Shown: positions 41,919 to 47,165 of the stretch, one piece after another
Numbering within the stretch: position 1 is the stretch's first letter
Layout of the letters: each line of letters begins with the position of its first letter
Virus record (IMG/VR): IMGVR_UViG_3300032223_002327
Location: 1 to 47,165 of that record
Source: a virus
Direction: 5' to 3' (one strand)
DNA length: 47,165 nucleotides
The notes under the pieces: generated by a model
What the model saw: the letters and a program-made list of their open reading frames with translations, nothing else
Told to the model about the DNA's origin: nothing
The model's database searches: none
Position numbers and translations under genes: made by a program

Positions 41919-42282
41919 TATTTGTAAATTCCTAATTCGTTAATCGGCTTTATTTCGATTATAGGGGGGATATTTGACAGGGGGGCTTGTTACTGTTTTA
42001 TATAAGTCATGGGGGTATATTATATTTTAACCCTATAGGCTTAAAGTCCACACTGTATTTTAAGCTTATAGACTGTCGCATATTTATGCTAAAATTGCGA
42101 CAGGTGGTTTTGTATATTACATTATGCAGACAGACTTTTCAGAGGTTAAAATGTCTAGTTTATTGTTCAAAAAACTGGACATTTGTTATATAGGTTTTTC
42201 TTTCCCAAATAATAAATAAGCGTGAAATTGAAAAAAATCGTCTGTATCGTAGACTGCTACTGCTTCTCAGCGGTTTTGCACT

Positions 42283-42332
42283 GGTGTTAAAAATAACACC
42301 TATAACCCTCTACAGGTGTTAAAAATGACACC
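42283..42332. promoter_or_regulatory. Two tandem inverted repeats, putative operator pair
   Basis: GGTGTTAAAAATAACACC (42283-42300) and GGTGTTAAAAATGACACC (42315-42332) are nearly identical palindromes whose centres lie 32 bases apart, about three helical turns. They stand directly upstream of the promoter for the RepL-like gene and could be bound by that protein as operator or iteron. Confidence 0.65.
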
Positions 42333-42353
42333 TGGAGCCATTTTATGATAATA

Positions 42354-42384
42354 TTTGTATAATAAATAATTATTCGTATATTTG
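42354..42384 (+). promoter_or_regulatory. Bacteroidota-type promoter
   Basis: TTTG (42354-42357) and TATATTTG (42377-42384) are 19 bases apart, an exact match to the -33 TTTG / -7 TAnnTTTG pattern of the Bacteroidota housekeeping sigma factor. The RepL-like ATG follows at 42399, giving a short leader. Host polymerase can read this gene. Confidence 0.75.
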
Positions 42385-42398
42385 TCAAAAATCATAAT

Positions 42399-42917
42399 AT
42401 GGGGAATAAAATAGTAAAAGCGTCTGATAAGAAAAAAGTCAACCTCGATTTAAGCAAGTATGTAAATACTGCCACAGGAGAATTACTTACTTCTGAATTG
42501 CGTAAAGACAAAATGGTAGTAACAGTTACTGAAGAAGGAAATTATGTAGTAATTACTTCAGATGATTATGTAGTGTTAGATTGCAAGACTGTAAATTATT
42601 TGTCAGAAATATTATCTCGTACAGAAATGAATAATGTTTTAATGATGACGACAGATTTAAAAACGCCACTTAACATAGTTTATAATGGCCCACAGCCTCA
42701 CAGCAATGAAAGTCTGCAAAAATTCTTAGGTTATTCTTCAAAGTCTACATTTATTAAGTTATTACAGAAACTCATGAAAGCAGGAGTTATTTATCAAATC
42801 AAAGGAAATATTGCAGGAGAAGTTAGAGTAATCTATATGATGAATCCGTTCTTAGCACGTAAGCGTAAGACGATAGATAAAGAAGTATTCAATGTATTTA
42901 ATCCATTTTTAAAATAG
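42399..42917 (+). CDS. RepL-like winged-helix replication or regulatory protein
   Basis: 172 residues. The C-terminal half (~90-160) has the winged-helix pattern of plasmid RepL proteins: SNESLQKFLGYSSKSTFIKL, LQKLMKAGVIYQIKG, RVIYMMNPFLARKRK. RepL-family genes are reported at the divergence point of crAss-like phages, where they may support plasmid-like replication or early regulation. Two inverted repeats and a host-type promoter stand upstream. Function as initiator or repressor is open. Confidence 0.65.
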   Translation: MGNKIVKASDKKKVNLDLSKYVNTATGELLTSELRKDKMVVTVTEEGNYVVITSDDYVVLDCKTVNYLSEILSRTEMNNVLMMTTDLKTPLNIVYNGPQPHSNESLQKFLGYSSKSTFIKLLQKLMKAGVIYQIKGNIAGEVRVIYMMNPFLARKRKTIDKEVFNVFNPFLK

Positions 42918-42923
42918 AAAGTT

Positions 42924-43127
42924 ATGTGGCAAGCATGTCCAGTATGTAAAGGAGATGGAGAAGTTAATAATATTCATGGTCCCTGTATATTAAAAGTAAA
43001 ATGCACAGTATGTGAAGGAAAGAAAATCATTAGTACACTTACAGGTCATCCTCCTGTAACAAAAGTACAAGAAGAAAAACCTTTGACAGGAGTTGCTGAT
43101 CCTTTAAAGAGTATAAAATTTTTATAA
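42924..43127 (+). CDS. Small zinc-binding protein (DnaJ-type knuckles)
   Basis: 67 residues. ACPVCKGDGEV and CTVCEGKKI form CxxCxGxG-like knuckles as in DnaJ zinc domains. The rest is proline- and lysine-rich. It follows the RepL-like gene by six bases. Function unknown. Confidence 0.6.
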   Translation: MWQACPVCKGDGEVNNIHGPCILKVKCTVCEGKKIISTLTGHPPVTKVQEEKPLTGVADPLKSIKFL

Positions 43128-43163
43128 TAAAATTATTTTTCTAACAACTTATTATATTTTTTA

Positions 43164-43171
43164 TATATTTG
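43164..43171 (+). promoter_or_regulatory. -7 element TATATTTG with almost no leader
   Basis: TATATTTG stands four bases before the ATG at 43176, so a transcript started here would be leaderless or nearly so. No clear -33 TTTG is seen 19-21 bases upstream (the sequence there is CTAACAAC), so the promoter is weaker than that at 42354. Confidence 0.4.
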
Positions 43172-43175
43172 CACT

Positions 43176-43448
43176 ATGATAATCGCTCATTTAGATGTAC
43201 AAGATAGTTTGCTTCTGAAGTCCAACGACAGAAGTTTCCATGCTTTATATCACATAATGAGTCAAATGAATAAAGAGACTAACGAGTGGTACGCAGATAA
43301 TACTAATAAGACAGCTATTTGTAATTGTTTGAGTATCTCTCGTCCTGCTCTCGAGAAAATGATAGGCTCTCTTAAAACAAGAGGAATTATTATATCTATC
43401 AAGAGAGGATTGTTTCAGATTTCATTAGATATATTTGAGTGCTACTGA
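43176..43448 (+). CDS. Winged-helix DNA-binding protein
   Basis: 90 residues. YADNTNKTAICNCLSISRPA then LEKMIGSLKTRGIIISIKRG is a helix-turn-helix with wing, similar in plan to the RepL-like C-terminus. It may regulate the late genes or be a second RepL-like protein. Its stop overlaps the next start as TGATG. Confidence 0.55.
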   Translation: MIIAHLDVQDSLLLKSNDRSFHALYHIMSQMNKETNEWYADNTNKTAICNCLSISRPALEKMIGSLKTRGIIISIKRGLFQISLDIFECY

Positions 43449-43651
43449 TGGTATTAGGGGAATTAATATCAAGAGATTTACTTGAACTATTTAGAAGGGA
43501 GAAGAGTATTAAAAAAAGTTTTAAATCATTCTGCAAAGATTATAACAAAAGATTCTTAGTAGAATATTTAATAGACTCTAGTACTCCTCCCATGTTTACT
43601 TTAAAAATTAAATTAGAAAATGGGAACAACGGAGAAATTAAAAATCGCTAA
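43448..43651 (+). CDS. Small hypothetical protein
   Basis: 67 residues from ATG 43448, coupled to the upstream stop. Basic and helical (LLELFRREKSIKKSFKSFCKD split here for length). A GTG at 43439 would add three residues. Overlaps the next gene by 32 bases. Function unknown. Confidence 0.5.
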   Translation: MVLGELISRDLLELFRREKSIKKSFKSFCKDYNKRFLVEYLIDSSTPPMFTLKIKLENGNNGEIKNR

Positions 43652-44036
43652 AGAAATAATGGCGATGAGTTTTATGCATGCGACAGAGAAGTCTGCTGCA
43701 CAAGGTTTACAATTTGGATACAATTCTTATCCTGCTGATGATATTTTCTTTGGCAATCAAGAGGAACCCGTAAAAGGTTGGATTGTAGATATCAAAGTAA
43801 AAGAATTAGGATATGGAGAAAGAGATATCCAACAGTTTAGATATCCTAGACCTGACAACATCGATGCGAAAAATATGGAGTATCATGTGATTCTAGACGT
43901 AATGTCCCATCTAATACAAGGATGTTTAATTTCTTGGTATGAAGTAGCTAAGATGCTATCCACAGATGCTGAGATCCAAAAAGCAATTAAAGATGAAGCA
44001 ACAGAAAATAATTTCGTTACCGACGAATCAGAGTAA
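43620..44036 (+). CDS. Hypothetical protein
   Basis: 138 residues, unrecognised. Mixed alpha/beta (AAQGLQFGYNSYPADDIFFG, VKGWIVDIKVKELGYG) and acidic end. It is between putative transcription factors and the IHF-like gene, so it belongs to the early-late switch or virion operon. Confidence 0.55.
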   Translation: MGTTEKLKIAKEIMAMSFMHATEKSAAQGLQFGYNSYPADDIFFGNQEEPVKGWIVDIKVKELGYGERDIQQFRYPRPDNIDAKNMEYHVILDVMSHLIQGCLISWYEVAKMLSTDAEIQKAIKDEATENNFVTDESE

Positions 44037-44583
44037 GATTTATCGTCAAATCTTAGCCTTCATGAACTTCATGCTTAATCTTACTCCACAAGAGAGAGAT
44101 GTATTGGCTGAATTGATTAGACTAGACAATGAATATGAAGCATTGCCGCAAGACAAACGCGCTAAATTTATTCTATCTACGGATATGCGAAAAGAGATTA
44201 GAGAACTCCTTAATATGGAAGAGAAACAATTTAATGTTATTCTATCTAGATTAAAGAGTGATAAGAAATCTTTCATGGGCAAACCTTTAATAGATGAGAA
44301 TAACATTATTCATCCAGAGTTAAAGTTTAAACCAGATGACCAAGGCTTTAGGTTTGAGGTAAATTTCGTAATGACCCAAGTAGTTCCTAAGCCTACTACT
44401 CCTGAACCGTCTTTTACGGAAACATTTAGTGAGCAAATAGTAGAAGAACAAGGAAAGGAAGTCGACGATTTTGTATTTGGGGGAGAAGCAACACCACCAA
44501 CAGAATATAAATACGATGCCTCACAAGCACCTGTGATTGAAGAAGAAGATTGGGATATTTCTATATCATTACCTAATGACTAG
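43993..44583 (+). CDS. Hypothetical protein with acidic tail, possible transcription factor
   Basis: 196 residues from ATG 43993; starts at 43966 or 44062 are possible. Residues ~20-105 are helical and resemble a helix-turn-helix unit (LTPQERDVLAELIRLDNEY, REIRELLNMEEKQFNVILS). The C-terminal ~70 residues are acidic and proline-rich, with EEEDWDISIS near the end. Role not proven. Confidence 0.55.
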   Translation: MKQQKIISLPTNQSKIYRQILAFMNFMLNLTPQERDVLAELIRLDNEYEALPQDKRAKFILSTDMRKEIRELLNMEEKQFNVILSRLKSDKKSFMGKPLIDENNIIHPELKFKPDDQGFRFEVNFVMTQVVPKPTTPEPSFTETFSEQIVEEQGKEVDDFVFGGEATPPTEYKYDASQAPVIEEEDWDISISLPND

Positions 44584-44824
44584 ACAAAGAGAAATATTAG
44601 TTGAACTTGCAAGACACCATGGGATTAATATTAACCAGGCAGAAGAAATATGGAATTTATTAGGAGGAAAAATAGCTGAGGTTATCAGTAACAGTGAAAA
44701 GAAAACCGATAGTCTATACGACATAGAAAAGTTTCCTATAATACATATAGACAACTTTGGCAAATTTATTCCTGCTCCTAGACAAATAAAACATGCTAAT
44801 CATCATTTAAAAAAGAGACAATGA
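44576..44824 (+). CDS. IHF/HU-like DNA-binding protein
   Basis: 82 residues. TRQREILVELARHHGININQ and AEEIWNLLGGKIAEVIS resemble the two N-terminal helices of IHF/HU, followed by HIDNFGKFIPAPRQIK, like the GFGTF arm region. It ends basic. An IHF-like gene is known from crAss-like phages near the packaging genes. It could bend DNA for packaging or regulation. Start ATG 44576 overlaps the previous stop. Confidence 0.6.
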   Translation: MTRQREILVELARHHGININQAEEIWNLLGGKIAEVISNSEKKTDSLYDIEKFPIIHIDNFGKFIPAPRQIKHANHHLKKRQ

Positions 44825-45027
44825 ATTTAACATTAAACATTTTATATACAGAGGATAAAACTTCTGAACATCAAATGACATTCTATAAAATAGATGCAAT
44901 AAGTCCGTGTTTATGGGACAAAGGTTATTCTACAATTTACATAGGCGCATCAGAATTTGTATGTACTATGCCTTACGATCAACTATGGCAAAAAATAAAA
45001 GACCATGAGGGGAATACAGGAAAATAA
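44821..45027 (+). CDS. Small hypothetical protein
   Basis: 68 residues, beta-rich (MNLTLNILYTEDKTSE, YSTIYIGASEFVCTM). The ATG overlaps the previous stop. It overlaps the following gene by 23 bases. Function unknown. Confidence 0.55.
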   Translation: MNLTLNILYTEDKTSEHQMTFYKIDAISPCLWDKGYSTIYIGASEFVCTMPYDQLWQKIKDHEGNTGK

Positions 45028-45526
45028 CTTCTGGGAATTATATCCAGAGTTATTAATTATAGAAGAACTCACACAGATTTATCAGAAGGATAAATCTAAA
45101 AAGAAAGAAGATAGTTCACGTATTATGTGGGCTATCTATTTTGCTTTTAACCCTGAAAGTAAGTTTATTAATCTACCTAATAAATTAGAAATCTTAGCTA
45201 AAGATTATCTGAAAGATCCTAAATTTAATTGGGAAGGGATTAAGAAACAAATAGAGATATATAAAAATTTAGTACTTTCAGATGCAGAAAGAGCCTTAAT
45301 TAACTGGGGTGAGATTATGAACATGCGTGATAGTTCTATTAAAGACTTATACACAAGAGCTCTACAAGAAGGAGATATTGATGAATTAGTTAAGATAGAT
45401 AAGATGCTAGCTAACACGCCAAAGATGTTTGAAGATTACAAAAAGGTTAAAAAAGACTATGAAGAAGAAAAAGTAACTAAACGAGGTAAGAAGATTAACT
45501 CGTTATCAGATGACGATGAGATATGA
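45005..45526 (+). CDS. Hypothetical protein, candidate small terminase-like or packaging factor
   Basis: 173 residues, almost all helical (FWELYPELLIIEELTQIYQK, ALQEGDIDELVKIDKMLAN) with a basic-acidic tail. It lies two genes before the large terminase in a coupled chain, the usual place of a small terminase, but no helix-turn-helix motif is obvious; the packaging idea is position-based. Confidence 0.5.
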   Translation: MRGIQENNFWELYPELLIIEELTQIYQKDKSKKKEDSSRIMWAIYFAFNPESKFINLPNKLEILAKDYLKDPKFNWEGIKKQIEIYKNLVLSDAERALINWGEIMNMRDSSIKDLYTRALQEGDIDELVKIDKMLANTPKMFEDYKKVKKDYEEEKVTKRGKKINSLSDDDEI

Positions 45527-45777
45527 TGGCAGAAATTTGGAAACACAGAAAAGAAATTCTTGAAGGAGCTGTTAATTTAGCCCTGAAAAACCAAGCAGTA
45601 GAACTAATCGCAGATGATAGAATGGTTATCTGCCATAGTTGTCCTAAGAAACAAATGCAATGTGCAGACATGCCATTAGTAAAAAATTGTTGTGGAGAAT
45701 GCGGTTGTGTTCTTGCAGTTAAAACTCGATCCCTAAAGTCTTCGTGTCCTTTAGGTAAATGGCCAGCAATGATATGA
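45523..45777 (+). CDS. Small zinc-ribbon protein upstream of terminase
   Basis: 84 residues. CHSCPKKQMQC, CCGECGCVLAVKTRS and CPLGKW hold eight cysteines for one or two zinc ions; this type of Cys-rich protein recurs before phage terminases of Bacteroidota. ATGA overlaps on both sides. Function unknown, maybe DNA binding during packaging. Confidence 0.65.
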   Translation: MMAEIWKHRKEILEGAVNLALKNQAVELIADDRMVICHSCPKKQMQCADMPLVKNCCGECGCVLAVKTRSLKSSCPLGKWPAMI

Positions 45778-47165
45778 TAATAAACAATTCTAATTTTAAA
45801 TTAAAGGAGATTCCTAATTATCATCCAGATCTTCAGTACTACGACAGATTATCATTTTGGAGTGGAGAAAAGCGCAAATGTATAGAAGGATTTTGGTCTT
45901 GTGGAAAGTGGATGCCTGGCCCGTTGTATTACTACATTAATTTCCATAATATACAATTTGAAGATGATACATCAGTAGCACAAGCATTTGGATTGCCTTT
46001 CCTACGAGATATAGATTGGGAATTGTTTTTACTTTATGAAGAATGCCGCGGCTTCTCAGGTTTTACAAATGATAATGTTTACACTTGCGATAGAAAGTTT
46101 GGCCCAGAATTAACACTGTCTCTTAAACTAAAACGTATCACAGAGGCTGAAGCAAAAACAAAAACTTATATTCCTGCCAGAGAATATCTGAGAAAAAACC
46201 ACGGAAAAGATTTAGGAAAACCTTTGTATAAAAATTCTGCACAACATTTTATGTCAATACAAAGTCGGGGTGGCGGTAAGTCTTACGGTACTTCAGGTAT
46301 CATATCCCACAACTTTCTTTTTGACGGAGCCACTGATTACGATGATTATATTGAAAGAAAGAAAAGAAAAGAATATACTTCATCGGAAACTCTTGTCGGA
46401 GCAATCGACACTAAATATTCTGAGCCATTAGTAGCAAAAGTAAAGACTGCTTTTGAATTATTGCCAGGAGGATTTGAGATGGGGGATGAATTATATCCGT
46501 CACCATTAGAGATTAGTTACTTCGGATCGCTAGCAGCAAATAAATATATCACTGCAACTAAATCTAAATCTAAGTTGTATCACAGAACATTTAAAGATAA
46601 CCCGCTAGCAGCCAACGGAACACGTGCTAACTTAGTGACTTTAGATGAGGTAGGTTTCATGTATAACATTAAAGAATCTTGGGGAGCCATTGAAGCGATA
46701 CAGGCATCAAAGGCTAAAAAGAATCTTGTTATATGGGCACTAGGTACGGGAGGACTTGTATCAGGTAAAGCAGCATTATATGCTGAAACAATATTTAGAA
46801 ATCCACAAGATTATAATTGCATAGAATTCGATGATGTATTTGAAAACCGTGGTAAAATAGGATACTTTGTGCCATATTACAAAACTCTCAATGAGTTTAA
46901 GAAAAACACTAATATGGACACAGATGAACTATTAGCTAAAATGTACATTGAAAACAAACGTGACTTAGCTAAGAAATCTCCTGACCCTACGGTATATCAA
47001 ACAGAAATTATAAACGGCCCGATGGTGCCAAGTGAAGCGTTCTTAGTTCTAGAAGGGGCCTTCTTTCCGACTCTGCAACTGAAAGAACAGCTTGCAGAAG
47101 TCGAGGGAGGTAAGTATAGAAAATTCATGGAAGCTAGCTTTAAAGGGCATTTGTCATTTAACAAA
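45774..47165 (+). CDS. terL: Terminase large subunit (3' truncated)
   Basis: The frame starts at ATG 45774 (overlapping the zinc-ribbon stop) and stays open to the window end (464 codons seen). The ATPase shows Walker A QSRGGGKSYGTSG (K169) and Walker B NLVTLDEVGF (D291, E292), followed by WGAIEAIQASK and NLVIWALGTGG, typical of TerL. The nuclease domain lies partly or wholly beyond the window. It packages DNA into the procapsid, and in crAss-like maps opens the structural gene module that ends with the polymerase genes at the start of this window. Confidence 0.92.
   Translation, partial: MIINNSNFKLKEIPNYHPDLQYYDRLSFWSGEKRKCIEGFWSCGKWMPGPLYYYINFHNIQFEDDTSVAQAFGLPFLRDIDWELFLLYEECRGFSGFTNDNVYTCDRKFGPELTLSLKLKRITEAEAKTKTYIPAREYLRKNHGKDLGKPLYKNSAQHFMSIQSRGGGKSYGTSGIISHNFLFDGATDYDDYIERKKRKEYTSSETLVGAIDTKYSEPLVAKVKTAFELLPGGFEMGDELYPSPLEISYFGSLAANKYITATKSKSKLYHRTFKDNPLAANGTRANLVTLDEVGFMYNIKESWGAIEAIQASKAKKNLVIWALGTGGLVSGKAALYAETIFRNPQDYNCIEFDDVFENRGKIGYFVPYYKTLNEFKKNTNMDTDELLAKMYIENKRDLAKKSPDPTVYQTEIINGPMVPSEAFLVLEGAFFPTLQLKEQLAEVEGGKYRKFMEASFKGHLSFNK

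Larger units (their letters stand above)
41720..42398. other. Large divergent intergenic region, possible origin and control region
   Basis: No gene is seen in these 679 bases. They separate leftward early genes from rightward late genes. On the left are hairpins TCGGAGA/TCTCCGA (about 41753-41773) and GGG-N-CCC followed by a T-run near 41780-41810. G-tracts lie at 41781-41785, 41813-41816, 41964-41969, 41980-41985 and 42011-42015, and A/T-rich repeats between them at 41851-41913. On the right are two inverted repeats and a promoter (listed separately). Confidence 0.5.

Noticed and set aside
1-47165. CRISPR array, insertion sequence, transposase or integrase
   Set aside because: No regularly spaced repeats, no DDE or Tyr/Ser recombinase motifs and no terminal inverted repeats of IS type were found.

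Overview
This window looks like part of a tailed-phage genome of the crAss-like group (order Crassvirales) that infects a member of the Bacteroidota. The reasons are the gene set and layout. Three giant genes carry a virion RNA polymerase signature. There are family A DNA polymerase, DnaB-like helicase, toprim primase, uracil-DNA glycosylase, MazG-like, PhoH and dNMP kinase genes, a RepL-like gene at the divergence point, and a terminase whose 3' end is cut by the window. The A+T-rich composition and the -33/-7 promoter (TTTG-N19-TATATTTG) point to a Bacteroidota host. Stops TAA, TGA and TAG are all used normally, so no recoding is apparent. No integrase, transposase or CRISPR array is visible.

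Layout. Positions 2-14136 (+) hold the end of the virion module: a 5'-truncated giant protein with a probable beta-like polymerase barrel, a ferritin-like protein, a 1976-residue fusion (beta'-like polymerase barrel with DFDVD, HExxH zincin-like domain, SF1 helicase), and a 1360-residue companion. A bidirectional terminator at about 14140-14170 separates them from a long minus-strand block (14149-41719). That block contains nucleotide hygiene and DNA repair genes (MazG-like, UNG-like, SPL-like), recombination and replication genes (PDDEXK nuclease, RusA-like, MoxR/VWA pair, primase, SSB-like, Sak4-like, DnaB, PhoH, SF2 helicase, DnaA-domain-IV-like, PolA), many small ORFs, a membrane-anchored endolysin, two tRNA-like genes and a dNMP kinase. 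Its right end is a set of short genes with their own leaders and terminators and two structured noncoding regions. A 679-bp intergenic region (41720-42398) separates it from a plus-strand block (42399-47165): RepL-like, small DNA-binding proteins, IHF-like, zinc-ribbon protein and large terminase.

The most unusual locus is 16492-18323. A spore-photoproduct-lyase-like radical SAM gene is broken into two genes. The upstream part ends in a ~101-residue intein N-terminal fragment and the downstream part begins with a ~40-residue intein C-terminal fragment, so the repair enzyme can only be made by protein trans-splicing. The split falls exactly at the third cysteine of the radical SAM CX3CX2C motif. 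Between the halves, on the opposite strand, lies an HNH endonuclease gene. Its ATG shares the palindrome CATG with the ATG of the C-terminal half, and its catalytic end is coded antisense to the intein N-fragment.

Other notable points: a ferritin-like gene between the two putative polymerase subunits; a UNG homologue whose catalytic motif is rewritten; an oversize tRNA-like gene; a 10-base leader motif at fixed spacing before four genes; a row of stem-loops at 40222-40543; and paired inverted repeats upstream of the RepL-like gene. All identifications come from reading the sequence; no database search was run.
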